DNA of 39,119 nucleotides from Vicinamibacteria bacterium (GTDB taxonomy: Bacteria; Acidobacteriota; Vicinamibacteria; Vicinamibacterales; UBA8438), in assembly GCA_022820825.1 (NCBI GenBank), contig JAJEEU010000063.1:1-39119 (forward strand), written 5' to 3'. The translations under genes and the position numbers were made by a program. The notes under the pieces are model-generated. The model was not told where the DNA came from. It made no database searches and saw nothing but the letters and a program-made list of their open reading frames with translations. Below, in pieces: positions 24,809 to 33,274 of this stretch; within the stretch, counting starts at the first letter, position 1, and each line of letters opens with the position of its first letter.

Positions 24809-25979
24809 GGTTGAGCCGCTGAACGCGCGAGCCCACCGGTTTGGGCTGCGTCTCGGCCGTCCACAGGTTCCCCTTCGAGTCCACGGCGACGGTGTGGAGG
24901 CCGAGGAACTCTCCGGGCGCCTCGCCCAGCGTGCCGAACGATCCGAGCGCCGTGAGCGCCTTGCGGTCCAGGATGTGCATCTGGCCGTTCTCGTAGTCGG
25001 CCACGTACATGAACCGCTGCTGCGGATCCGTCGAGAACGCGATGCCGCTCGTCGTCCTGAACCCCTCGGCGGTCGGGTTCACGAATACCTGGTCGACATA
25101 TTCGCCGTCGACGGTGAACACCTGGATGCGCCGGTAGCTGCGGTCGCCGACGTAGACGAGGCCGTCGCGGGAGACCTTGACCGCGTGCACCGAGTTGAAG
25201 TGCTCGGGGCCCGCAGGGTCGGCCGTGTCGATCATGTTGGCGGTCGCACTGTCGCCCCGCCCCAGCGCCGGGGGCGGCTGCCGGCCGAAGGCGCCCCACA
25301 TCCGCTTGAAGGCCAGCGTCCCGGCATCGAGGACGAGCACGCGCCGGTTGCCGTAGCCGTCGGCCACGAACACCTCGTTGGTATCCGGATACACGGCCGC
25401 CTCGGTCGCGAGATGCACGCTCGTGGTGTCGGTATTCGCCCCGACGGCCAGCGCATGCCGGTCGCGGCCGCCGAGCTGCCGCACGAACTCTCCCTCGCTG
25501 GTGAACTTCAGGAGCATGTCGTCGGTGCGCCACACCGGCGCGGCCCAGGACCGTTCCAGCGGGTTGTGGAAGGTGAGCCAGACGTTGTCCTGGTGGTCGA
25601 CCGACAGGCTGTGCTCCATGTCGCCCCAGTCGTAGCCTTCGCCCGGGCCGCCCCAGGCCTGCACGAAGCGGCCGGTCTCGTCGAACTCGAGCACCGGCGG
25701 CGCGGCGCGCTCCTCGAGCCCCTCCGGCACCTGCCGCGGCCGGTGCAGCACCCACACGTGATCGTGCCGGTCCACGTCGACCCACGTCACGACGCCGACG
25801 ACCCAGTCGTTCGGCAGCTCCGGCGGCCACTGCCACGAGTGGTCGACCTCGAAGCGCGGCACTTCCGCGGGCACGGCGTCGTGCGCCGGCTCGGCCCCGC
25901 AGCCTTGCAGGCCGCTCGCAAGCAGCAGCCCCGGGACGATCACGGACAACGGCAGGAGTTTGGCGAGCTTGTTCGGCAT
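24798..25979 (-). CDS. Lipoprotein with NHL-type six-bladed beta-propeller
   Basis: The 393-aa protein has a lipoprotein signal: a basic start MPNKLAK, a hydrophobic stretch, then the lipobox LQGC at about residue 27. The mature part is built of repeated strands ending in patterns such as DNVWLTFHN, NEVFVADGYGNRRVLVLD, GLVYVGDRSYRRIQVF and RFMYVADYENGQMHIL, which are NHL-type propeller blades. Such proteins are exported and may bind ligands or act as lactonase-like scaffolds; no catalytic residues can be assigned. The ATG at 25979 puts the signal peptide at the N-terminus; a longer in-frame start exists upstream but would bury it. A TACAAT at 26001-26006 on the minus strand may be its -10. 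Confidence 0.85.
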   Translation of the reverse strand: MPNKLAKLLPLSVIVPGLLLASGLQGCGAEPAHDAVPAEVPRFEVDHSWQWPPELPNDWVVGVVTWVDVDRHDHVWVLHRPRQVPEGLEERAAPPVLEFDETGRFVQAWGGPGEGYDWGDMEHSLSVDHQDNVWLTFHNPLERSWAAPVWRTDDMLLKFTSEGEFVRQLGGRDRHALAVGANTDTTSVHLATEAAVYPDTNEVFVADGYGNRRVLVLDAGTLAFKRMWGAFGRQPPPALGRGDSATANMIDTADPAGPEHFNSVHAVKVSRDGLVYVGDRSYRRIQVFTVDGEYVDQVFVNPTAEGFRTTSGIAFSTDPQQRFMYVADYENGQMHILDRKALTALGSFGTLGEAPGEFLGLHTVAVDSKGNLWTAETQPKPVGSRVQRLNLIP

Positions 25980-26012
25980 GTCGGCGTTCCCTCGACCGTG
26001 ATTGTAGAACGC

Positions 26013-26042
26013 TTGACCACCGGCCGGCGCGCGTGGTACACA
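26013..26042 (+). promoter_or_regulatory. Candidate promoter for phoH-ybeY-corC-era
   Basis: TTGACC at 26013-26018 and TACACA at 26037-26042 are 18 bases apart. The -10 is preceded by TGG, giving an extended -10 form. The phoH start is 35 bases downstream. Confidence 0.45.
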
Positions 26043-26076
26043 TCGCAAGGTGCGCGCAGGTCGTTGAGCGCGCCTG

Positions 26077-27114
26077 GTGGTTGAAATAACTACACCCTCT
26101 CTCATCAAGATTCCGGTGCCCGACGAGGGCATCGAGACCCTGTTCGGGTCGCACGACGAGAACCTACGCCAGCTCGAGCGGGAGTTCGACGTACGCATCC
26201 GGACGGACGGCCACGCGCTGCTGGTCAGCGGCGACGCGGCCAGCCTGGCGCGGACCGAGCAGGTCGTGGACCAGTTGGCGGGCCTCGCCCGTGAGGGGCA
26301 CCCGCTGTCGGGCGAGGACGTGCGGCAGGCGGCGCGGCTGGTGGCGGAGGATGCCGACGTCGACCTGCGCGACTACCTGACGCGCGCGCCGGTGCGGCCG
26401 TCCAGCCGCCGGCAGGTCCGGCCCAAGAGCGCGAACCAGCGCCGCTACCTGGACGCCATCGAGCGCTACGACGTCGTGCTCGGCGTCGGGCCGGCGGGCA
26501 CCGGCAAGACGTACCTGGCGATGGCCCAGGCCGTGGCGTTCCTGACGGCCAAGCGCGTGAACCGCATCATCCTGGCCCGGCCGGCGGTGGAAGCCGGCGA
26601 GAAGCTGGGGTTTCTTCCCGGCGACCTGCAGCAGAAGGTCAATCCGTACCTGCGGCCGCTGTACGACGCGCTGTACGACATGCTCGACGCCGAGCGCATC
26701 AACCGCCTGCTGGAGCGCGGCGTGATCGAGATCGCGCCGATCGCCTTCATGCGCGGCCGGACCCTGAACGACGCGTTCGTCATTCTCGACGAGGCGCAGA
26801 ACACCACCAGCGAGCAGATGAAGATGTTCCTGACGCGGCTGGGGTTCGGGTCGAAGGCGGTCATCACCGGCGACGTGACGCAGGTCGACCTGCCGCACGG
26901 CCGCGTCTCCGGCCTGGTCGAGGCGGTGCGGGTGGTCGGTTCCCTCGACGGGATAGCGCTGGTGCGGTTCGACGAACGGGATGTCGTGCGGCATCCGCTG
27001 GTGCAGGCGATCGTCAAGGCGTACGATCGGTTCTCGAAGCGCGGCCGCGACCCGCGCCCGCCGCAGGGCGCCCCGCCGGCGCCCGATCCGGTGCTCGTGC
27101 CCCATGACCACTGA
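26077..27114 (+). CDS. PhoH-like ATPase (PhoL family)
   Basis: The 345-aa protein has an N-terminal KH-like RNA-binding region (about 20-75: [18 protein letters not shown]). A PhoH ATPase core follows with Walker A GPAGTGKT (138-145, K144), the family motif [17 protein letters not shown] and Walker B VILDEAQN (D238, E239). PhoH/PhoL proteins bind RNA and are often encoded before ybeY. The start is GTG at 26077. The C-terminal tail is Pro-rich. The stop codon lies within the first codons of ybeY, an 11-base overlap, which couples the two genes and fits a shared role in ribosomal RNA maturation. Confidence 0.93.
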   Translation: MVEITTPSLIKIPVPDEGIETLFGSHDENLRQLEREFDVRIRTDGHALLVSGDAASLARTEQVVDQLAGLAREGHPLSGEDVRQAARLVAEDADVDLRDYLTRAPVRPSSRRQVRPKSANQRRYLDAIERYDVVLGVGPAGTGKTYLAMAQAVAFLTAKRVNRIILARPAVEAGEKLGFLPGDLQQKVNPYLRPLYDALYDMLDAERINRLLERGVIEIAPIAFMRGRTLNDAFVILDEAQNTTSEQMKMFLTRLGFGSKAVITGDVTQVDLPHGRVSGLVEAVRVVGSLDGIALVRFDERDVVRHPLVQAIVKAYDRFSKRGRDPRPPQGAPPAPDPVLVPHDH

Positions 27115-27604
27115 TCCCGACGACCCCGACAGCGCCGGCGCGGCGGATCCAGCGGCGGCCGGTGCGTTGCGCGTGGTCGTCACCGACGGTCGCGGCCGTC
27201 CCCGTCCGGTGGACGGCCTTCCCGACTGGCTGACCCGCGTGGCGCCGCGCGCCGCGCGCGGCGACATGACGCTGGCGCTGGTGGGCGACGCCAAGATGCG
27301 CGCCCTGAACCGCCAGTTCCGCGGCGTGGACCGTCCCACCGACGTACTGTCGTTCCCGGCCGGAGCCGACGCCAGCCTCCGCGGCGGCGGCGGGCGCCAG
27401 CTCGGTGATGTCGTCATTGCGACGGGCATCGCGCGCCGCCAGGCGCGCGCGCGCGACTGTCCGGTGGACGTGGAGTACCGGCGCCTCGCGCTGCACGGCC
27501 TGCTGCACCTGCTCGGCTACGACCACACGTGCGACGACGGCCAAATGGAGCGGCTCGAGCGCCGCCTCTGGCGCAAGGGCGGCATGAGCGGAGAAGTCTG
27601 GTGA
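27104..27604 (+). CDS. ybeY: YbeY, endoribonuclease for rRNA maturation
   Basis: The 166-aa protein ends with the zinc site [11 protein letters not shown] (H131, H135, H141), the signature of Ybe[15 protein letters not shown] and [15 protein letters not shown] are also family motifs. YbeY acts in 16S rRNA 3'-end maturation and ribosome quality control, often together with Era and PhoH-like proteins encoded next to it, as here. The ATG at 27104 lies inside the end of phoH and gives an acidic, unconserved N-terminal stretch of about 20 residues. The stop overlaps the next start in a GTGA junction. Confidence 0.95.
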   Translation: MTTDPDDPDSAGAADPAAAGALRVVVTDGRGRPRPVDGLPDWLTRVAPRAARGDMTLALVGDAKMRALNRQFRGVDRPTDVLSFPAGADASLRGGGGRQLGDVVIATGIARRQARARDCPVDVEYRRLALHGLLHLLGYDHTCDDGQMERLERRLWRKGGMSGEVW

Positions 27605-28824
27605 TCCCGCTGCTGCTGTTCCTGCTCGCCTGCGCGGCCGTCTACGTCGGGACGGTGCAGGCGGCGTTCAGCCTGCTGATGCGGTTGCCGCTGCGCCTCA
27701 ACGCCGAGCGGCAGCGCCAGCCGGGGATGCTCGGCGAGTACCTGGACGAGCCCGTGCGGCTGTTCGCGCCGGCGGGCCTGCTGCAGGCCGTGGCGGTGCT
27801 GCTGGCCGTCGTCCTCTCGCTGCGGCTGGCCGGCGACGAAACGGTCGCCCGCTGGCTGGCGCTGGCGGGACTCCTGCTGCTCGTGCCCGTATGCACGTGG
27901 GTCATCCCGCTCGTGGTCGCGCGGCGGCAGCCCGAACGCGTCATCGGCGCACTCCTGCCGTCGTTCCACGCGGTGGCCGGCGTGCTCCGCCCGCTGACGG
28001 ATACCGTGATCGAGCGGCTGTGCGGCATGCGCGGCGAGCGGGCCGAAGAGCCCGCGGCCAACGGCGCGGCGTCGGCCGCCGGCGCCAACGGCGAGCCGCG
28101 TTCCGCGGTCGATGAGCAGGACGAGCGCGAGCTGCTCCATTCCGTCGTCGAGTTCGGCGACACCGTCGTCCGCGAGGTGATGACGCCCCGGCCGGACGTG
28201 GTCGCGGTGCAGGCGGGCGCGACGCTGTCCGAGTTGCGCACGCTGTTCGTCGAGCGGCAGTACTCGCGCCTCCCGGTCTACGAGGAGGATCTCGACCACG
28301 TGCTCGGCTTCGTCTTCGTCAAGGACCTGGTGCCGCTGGCCGACACGGCGGGCGACGAGCGGATCATCAGCCGCCTGCTGCGTCCGGCGCACGTGGTTCC
28401 GGAGACGCGGCGCGTCGCCGCCCTGCTCAAGGAGTTCCAGCGGCAGCGGATCCAGATCGCCGTCGTGCACGACGAGTACGGCGGCACGGCCGGGCTCGTG
28501 TCGCTGGAGGATCTCATCGAGGAGATCGTCGGCGAGATCCGCGACGAGTACGACGTCGAGGCCGAGCCGATCGTCGACGAGGGGAACGGCAGCTTCGTGT
28601 TCTCGGGCACCGTGCCCGTGGACGACATGGCCGAGCGCCTCGACGTGGCCGTCGAGCGGCAGGGGTTCGAGACCGTGGCGGGCTATCTGCTGGCGCGCCT
28701 GGGCCGCGTGCCGCGGGTCGGCGAGACGCTGGCCGTCGACCAGGTCGCCGTCGAGATCCTGGACGGCGAGGCGCGGCGCGTGCAGCGCGTGCGCATCCGC
28801 CGCCTGGAATCCGCCGGCGCGTGA
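27601..28824 (+). CDS. CorC/HlyC-family CBS-domain membrane protein
   Basis: This 407-aa protein starts with hydrophobic segments at about 1-20, 55-75 and 80-105, which form a reduced membrane domain. After a low-complexity linker it has a CBS pair beginning REVMTPRPDVVAV, with EYGGTAGLVSLEDLIEEIVGEI closing the second CBS. A CorC_HlyC C-terminal domain follows (SFVFSGTVPVDDMAERL to VQRVRIRRL). Family members are linked to magnesium or cobalt efflux and often sit between ybeY and era. The GTG at 27601 overlaps the ybeY stop; the frame is open a little further upstream, but the hydrophobic start fits this codon. It ends in a GTGA overlap with era. Confidence 0.9.
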   Translation: MIPLLLFLLACAAVYVGTVQAAFSLLMRLPLRLNAERQRQPGMLGEYLDEPVRLFAPAGLLQAVAVLLAVVLSLRLAGDETVARWLALAGLLLLVPVCTWVIPLVVARRQPERVIGALLPSFHAVAGVLRPLTDTVIERLCGMRGERAEEPAANGAASAAGANGEPRSAVDEQDERELLHSVVEFGDTVVREVMTPRPDVVAVQAGATLSELRTLFVERQYSRLPVYEEDLDHVLGFVFVKDLVPLADTAGDERIISRLLRPAHVVPETRRVAALLKEFQRQRIQIAVVHDEYGGTAGLVSLEDLIEEIVGEIRDEYDVEAEPIVDEGNGSFVFSGTVPVDDMAERLDVAVERQGFETVAGYLLARLGRVPRVGETLAVDQVAVEILDGEARRVQRVRIRRLESAGA

Positions 28825-29729
28825 CCATGCGGGCCGGGTTCGCGTCGCTGATCGGGCGTCCCAACGCCGGCAAGTCGACGCTGCTGAACCGGCTCGTCGG
28901 CACGAAGCTGGCCATCGTCTCCGACAAGCCGCAGACCACGCGGAACCGCATCGTCGGCGTCCGCAACGTCGCGGGCGACACGCCGGGCCAGGTCGTGTTC
29001 GTGGACACGCCGGGCATCCACCGGCCGCTGCACCGCATGAACGTCCGGATGGTCGACGTCGCGCTCGATGCCATCCGCAGCGTCGACGTGGTCGTGATGG
29101 TGCTCGACGCCGCGGTCGACACCGGCGCCGGCGACCGCTTCGTGCTGCGCCTGACCGAGCAGGTCTCCGCGCCCGTCGTCGCGGCCCTGAACAAGATCGA
29201 CCTGGTCGCCAAGCCGCGGCTGCTGCCGGTCATCGACTGGTACCGGCAACAGCGCGAGTTCGCGGCCATCGTGCCGATCTCGGCGCTGACCGGCGACGGC
29301 TGCGAGCGGCTGCTGTCCACGGTGCTGGAGCTGCTGCCGGAGGGCGAGCCGCTGTATCCCGACGACTACCTGACGGACCAGCCGGAGCGGGTGCTGGTGG
29401 CCGAGGCGGTGCGCGAGAAACTGCTGCGGCATACCCGCGCGGAGCTGCCGTTCTCGACGGCGGTCGTGGTCGACAAGTTCGAGGAGGCGGGGCGGGACGG
29501 GCTGATCCGCGCCTGGTGCTCCATACTGGTCGACCGCCCGTCCCAGAAGGCCATCGTGATCGGCCGCGGCGGGGCGCAGATCAAGCGCATCGGCACGGAA
29601 GCCCGCGCCGACCTGGAGCGGTTCTTCGCGGCCAGGCTGCATCTGGACCTGCACGTGCGGGTGCGGGCCGGATGGCGCGAGGACGAGCGCATGCTCGACG
29701 AGATCGGCGTCGCCCGCCGGCATCGTTAA
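28821..29729 (+). CDS. era: GTPase Era
   Basis: The 302-aa protein has the G1 loop GRPNAGKST (12-20), the switch region KPQTTRNRIVG, G3 DTPGIH, G4 NKID and G5 ISA, followed by a C-terminal KH domain with the RNA-binding loop VIGRGGAQIKRIG. Era binds the 3' end of 16S rRNA and is needed for 30S assembly. The GTG at 28821 overlaps the stop of the CBS gene; an ATG two codons later is an alternative start. Two bases after the stop the second copy of the structured intergenic element begins. Confidence 0.97.
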   Translation: MTMRAGFASLIGRPNAGKSTLLNRLVGTKLAIVSDKPQTTRNRIVGVRNVAGDTPGQVVFVDTPGIHRPLHRMNVRMVDVALDAIRSVDVVVMVLDAAVDTGAGDRFVLRLTEQVSAPVVAALNKIDLVAKPRLLPVIDWYRQQREFAAIVPISALTGDGCERLLSTVLELLPEGEPLYPDDYLTDQPERVLVAEAVREKLLRHTRAELPFSTAVVVDKFEEAGRDGLIRAWCSILVDRPSQKAIVIGRGGAQIKRIGTEARADLERFFAARLHLDLHVRVRAGWREDERMLDEIGVARRHR

Positions 29730-29731
29730 CT

Positions 29732-29818
29732 TGGGGCTTCGCCCCAAACCCCCGGCGGCTGCTAGCGGGGACCCCTTCGCCCCGCGCCGCTGCCGCCAGG
29801 CCGCGCCGTGCGCGGCCT
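29732..29818 (+). repeat. Structured 87-nt intergenic element, copy B
   Basis: This copy aligns without gaps to 8092-8178. P1 and the P4 core are identical. In the outer stem P2, four base pairs differ from copy A at both partners and still pair (two A-T to G-C, one G-C to C-G, one C-G to G-C), and one pair becomes T-T. In P3, the G-U of copy A is G-C here. At the base of P4 an A-T becomes G-C. It begins two bases after the era stop and ends 80 bases before the proposed mgtE -10, so it would be in the era transcript. Confidence 0.85.
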
Positions 29819-29894
29819 GGGGACGGCCGCTTGATGCTCGCCGCCCCCTTCCGTACTTCGCCGTTATCCGGGGTGCCGGTCCTTGTCCTGGCTG

Positions 29895-29903
29895 TGGTAC
29901 ACT
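29895..29903 (+). promoter_or_regulatory. Candidate extended -10 for mgtE
   Basis: TGG-TACACT is an extended -10 of the same form as the one upstream of phoH. It lies 90 bases before the mgtE ATG. No good -35 is visible at the usual distance. The leader between them shows no riboswitch that I recognise. Confidence 0.38.
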
Positions 29904-29993
29904 CAAGCGTTCTGGATTCTGAATTGGACGAAGGACAACGATTGGTCACGGCGCCGACCCCGGTTAGGTCTGTAGACCGTCCAGGTAGCTACC

Positions 29994-31355
29994 ATGCCGC
30001 CCCAGCGCAGAATCGACGTGGTGTTCGATTCGGTCAAGCGACTGCAGCGGATTGGTGCGACCGCCAACCTCGTCAACCTTCTCCAGAAGCAGCATCCCGC
30101 CGATCTCGCTGACGTCTTCGCCAGCCTCCCGGACCGCAACCGCCGGTCCGTCTTCGACACGCTCCTCGATCACAACAGCCGCCTGGCGATGGAATCGCTG
30201 GCCGAGCTCGAGCCCGAGGTGGGCGCCGCGATGCTCGTGGACCATCCGCCCGACCGGCTGGCCCTGCTCTTCCAGGACTTGCCGTCGGACGACGCGGCGG
30301 CGCTGCTCGACAACCTGCCCGACGATCTGTCGACCTCCGTGATCGACCTGATGCGGAAGAAGGAGTCGGGCGAGGTCCAGCACCTGCTCGAGTACGACGA
30401 CCAGACCGCCGGCCGCATCATGAACCCGAACGTCTTCGCGCTGGCCGAGGACCTGACGGTCGGCCAGGCGATCGAGGAGCTGCAGCGGTCGCGCGAAGTG
30501 GAGATGGTGTTCTACGTGTACGTGGTCGACGCCCGCCGGCACCTGGTCGGCGTGGTCTCGCTGCGGCGGCTGCTGCTGGTGTCGCCCGAGACGCCGCTCA
30601 AGCGGGTCATGACGTCTGATCTCATCAGCGCCCGCGTCGACACCGACCAGGAGGAAATCGCGCGCGAGGTGGCCGCCTACAACCTGCTGGCGATCCCCGT
30701 GGTGGACGAGGAGAACAAGCTGGTCGGCATCATCACCGTGGACGACGTCATCGACGTCATCAAGGACGAGGCCACCGAGGACATCCTGCGCCTGGCCGGC
30801 GTGTCGGCGGACGAGCACGTGCTCACGGGGCCGTTCGAGTCGTGGCGCAAGCGGTTGCCGTGGCTGGGGATCAACCTGGTGACGGCCACGCTCGCGGCGA
30901 TGGTGGTGCGGCAGTTCCAGGCGACGGTGGAGCAGGTGGTGGCGCTGGCGGCGCTGATGACCATCGTCGCCAGCATGGGGGGCAACGCCGCCACGCAGAC
31001 CCTCACCGTCGTGGTGCGCGGGATCGCGCTGGGCGAGCTGACCTGGAGCAACTCGCGGCGGGTGCTCGGCAAGGAGACGCTGGTCGCGATCGGCAACGGC
31101 CTCGTGCTGGGAGGCGTGGGCGCGGGTATCGCCTGGTGGCTGGCGGGCAACCCGTACCTGGGCGGCATTCTGGCGCTGGCGATGCTCATCAACCTGATCG
31201 TCGCCGCGGTGGCGGCCACGCTCATACCGATCGCCCTGCGCGCCCTCAAGATCGACCCGGCGCTGGCGTCGTCCGTGTTCATCACGACGCTGACCGACGT
31301 GTTCGGGTTCTTCGCCTTCCTCGGGCTGGCCGCGTTCTTCCTGGGGAGGATTTAG
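29994..31355 (+). CDS. mgtE: Magnesium transporter MgtE
   Basis: The 453-aa protein has the three MgtE parts. The N domain of helical repeats spans about 15-125 (HPADLADVFASLPDRNRR, LLDNLPDDLSTSVIDLM). A CBS pair at about 135-260 contains TAGRIMNP and GIITVDDVIDVI. The membrane domain from 275 on has about five helices and the signature ASMGGNAATQTLTVVVRGIA. Magnesium binding to the N and CBS domains closes the channel when cellular magnesium is high. The ATG at 29994 fits the family N-terminus. It stands alone between the structured repeat and recO. Confidence 0.96.
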   Translation: MPPQRRIDVVFDSVKRLQRIGATANLVNLLQKQHPADLADVFASLPDRNRRSVFDTLLDHNSRLAMESLAELEPEVGAAMLVDHPPDRLALLFQDLPSDDAAALLDNLPDDLSTSVIDLMRKKESGEVQHLLEYDDQTAGRIMNPNVFALAEDLTVGQAIEELQRSREVEMVFYVYVVDARRHLVGVVSLRRLLLVSPETPLKRVMTSDLISARVDTDQEEIAREVAAYNLLAIPVVDEENKLVGIITVDDVIDVIKDEATEDILRLAGVSADEHVLTGPFESWRKRLPWLGINLVTATLAAMVVRQFQATVEQVVALAALMTIVASMGGNAATQTLTVVVRGIALGELTWSNSRRVLGKETLVAIGNGLVLGGVGAGIAWWLAGNPYLGGILALAMLINLIVAAVAATLIPIALRALKIDPALASSVFITTLTDVFGFFAFLGLAAFFLGRI

Positions 31356-31392
31356 GGGCGCGGGTCGCGGCGCAATGCGGAAGGGCTGTGAC

Positions 31393-31401
31393 TGCTAGAA
31401 T
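31393..31401 (+). promoter_or_regulatory. Candidate extended -10 for recO
   Basis: TGC-TAGAAT fits TGn-TATAAT with one mismatch in the hexamer and lies 51 bases before the recO ATG. No clear -35 was seen. Confidence 0.4.
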
Positions 31402-31452
31402 ATTGCCGCGCCGCCGCCGGAGGTTGCTGTTCGCGGCGGCTGCTGGCTCCGG

Positions 31453-32205
31453 ATGCCGCTGCATGCCGCGGAAGCGCTGATTCTGCGCACGTACAAGCTG
31501 GGCGAGGCGGACCGGATAGTGGTCTTCCTCACGGCCGACCGCGGCAAGCGCCGCGGCGTGGCGAAGGGGGCCCGCAAGCCGAAGTCGCGCTTCGCGGGCG
31601 GGCTGGAGCCGCTGACGCGCGGGCGCGTCGAGTACTTCGAGCGGGAGCGGCGCGAGTTGGTCCGGCTGCGCTACGCCGAGCCGATTTGCTCGCCGCTCCT
31701 GTGCCGTGACGCCAGCGCGCTGGCGCACGCCGGCTACTTCGCCGAGCTGATCGACGAGTGGTCGCCGGAGGCCGACCCCAGCGACGCGCTGTTCCGGCTG
31801 GGCGCGGCGGCGGTCGAGGCGCTGGCGGCCGGCGGACCGGTCGAGCGGCTCGCGCGTTACTTCGAGTACTGGCTGCTGCGGCTGCAGGGCGTGTATCCGC
31901 CGTTGGACCGTTGCGGCAATTGCGGCGGCGGTCTGGAGGCGGGCGCGCGCCTGTCGCCCGGGGCGGGCCTGCTGGCCTGCCCGGCGTGCGAGCCGGCGGG
32001 CGCCGGCGCGCCGCTGTCGGGCGCGGCAATCGCGTTCCTGCGCGCGGCCCGTTCGGCCGCGCCGGGCGCGCTGGAGGAGATCGCGCTGGAGGACCGGGCC
32101 GGCCGGGAGCTGGCGGCGGCCCACCGGCTGCTGATCCGGACGCATCTGGAGAAGGATCTGAAATCGCTGCGCGTCGTCCGCGAGATGGCCGGCGACAGCG
32201 GGTAG
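31453..32205 (+). CDS. recO: DNA repair protein RecO
   Basis: The 250-aa protein has the RecO N-terminal OB fold (AEALILRTYKLGEADRIVVF and RGVAKGARKPKSRFAGGLEP) and a helical C-terminal domain with a four-cysteine zinc site (CGNC and CPAC). It ends with a helix containing HLEKDLKSLRVVREM. RecO anneals single strands and loads RecA with RecR in gap repair. The ATG at 31453 gives the standard start. The AAAGGAG ribosome site of the aldolase gene begins within the 24-base gap downstream, so co-transcription is likely. Confidence 0.94.
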   Translation: MPLHAAEALILRTYKLGEADRIVVFLTADRGKRRGVAKGARKPKSRFAGGLEPLTRGRVEYFERERRELVRLRYAEPICSPLLCRDASALAHAGYFAELIDEWSPEADPSDALFRLGAAAVEALAAGGPVERLARYFEYWLLRLQGVYPPLDRCGNCGGGLEAGARLSPGAGLLACPACEPAGAGAPLSGAAIAFLRAARSAAPGALEEIALEDRAGRELAAAHRLLIRTHLEKDLKSLRVVREMAGDSG

Positions 32206-32229
32206 ACAGTAGACAAAGGAGAGCGCGCG

Positions 32230-33225
32230 ATGAGCGAGCGAGCGCCGCAGGACACTCCTGCGGGCCATTGGGTGTCCTACCGCCCCGAGATCAAGCTGCT
32301 GGACTGCACGATTCGGGACGGCGGGCTGATGAACGACCACAAGTTTGCCGACGAGACCGTCAAGGCCGTCTACGAGGCCTGCGTCGCGAGCGGCATCGAC
32401 TACATGGAAATCGGGTACATCAACTCGCGCACCATGTTCCCGCCCGGAAAGTTCGGGCCGTGGAAGCACTGCCAGGAGAGCGACGTCCGCCGCATCGTCG
32501 GCGACAACGATACGCCCGTGAAGCTGTCGGCCATGGCCGACGCCGACAAGAGCGATTACAAGACGGACATCCTGCCGAAGTCCGAGAGCGTCCTGGACCT
32601 GATCCGGGTGGCGACCTACATCCACCAGATCCCGCTGGCCCTCGACATGATCAAGGACGCGCACGACAAGGGCTACGAGACCAGCCTCAACCTGATGGCG
32701 CTCTCCACGGTGCCCGAGAGCGAGCTGAACGAGGCGCTGGCGCTGGTGGGCGAGTCCGAGGCGGACGTCATCTGCATCGTGGACAGCTTCGGCGCGCTGT
32801 ACGCCGAGCAGATCGACGGCTACATGGACACGTTCAAGAGCTACGCGGCGGCGGGCGGCAAGGAAGTGGGCATGCACGCCCACAACAACCGCCAGCTCGC
32901 GTTCGCCAACACCATCCAGGCCACGATCAAGGGCGCCAACCGGCTCGACGCCAGCATGGCCGGGCTGGGACGCGGCGCCGGGAACTGCGCGATGGAGCTG
33001 CTGCTCAGCTTCCTGCACAACCCGAAGTTCCGGCTGCGGCCGGTGCTGCACTGCATCCAGCACCACATCGAGCCGATGCGCGAGGCGCTGAAGTGGGGCT
33101 TCGACTACCCGTACATGATGACCGGCGTGCTCAACCAGCACCCGCGCGCGGGGATGGCCTTCAACGAGTCGGCGGACCGCGGCGACATCATCAAGTTCTA
33201 CGACTCGCTCGAGGACCCCGACTGA
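32230..33225 (+). CDS. DRE-TIM aldolase-like protein (HMGL/MhpE family)
   Basis: This 331-aa protein has the metallolyase signature LLDCTIRDGG at 22-31 (here IRDGG in place of DRDG), the metal-binding MHAHNNRQLAFANT later in the barrel, and GLGRGAGNCAMELLL near the C-terminal side. These match the catalytic domain of 4-hydroxy-2-oxovalerate aldolase and HMG-CoA lyase relatives. It lacks the extra domains of citramalate or isopropylmalate synthases. No dehydrogenase partner of the catechol pathway is nearby, so it is probably one of the stand-alone aldolase-domain proteins of unknown substrate. AAAGGAGAG eight bases before the ATG is a strong ribosome site. Confidence 0.85.
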   Translation: MSERAPQDTPAGHWVSYRPEIKLLDCTIRDGGLMNDHKFADETVKAVYEACVASGIDYMEIGYINSRTMFPPGKFGPWKHCQESDVRRIVGDNDTPVKLSAMADADKSDYKTDILPKSESVLDLIRVATYIHQIPLALDMIKDAHDKGYETSLNLMALSTVPESELNEALALVGESEADVICIVDSFGALYAEQIDGYMDTFKSYAAAGGKEVGMHAHNNRQLAFANTIQATIKGANRLDASMAGLGRGAGNCAMELLLSFLHNPKFRLRPVLHCIQHHIEPMREALKWGFDYPYMMTGVLNQHPRAGMAFNESADRGDIIKFYDSLEDPD

Positions 33226-33274
33226 CGGCGACTGACGGCCGCCTGCCGCGCAGCCGCCGCCCGTCCAGCGTCCC

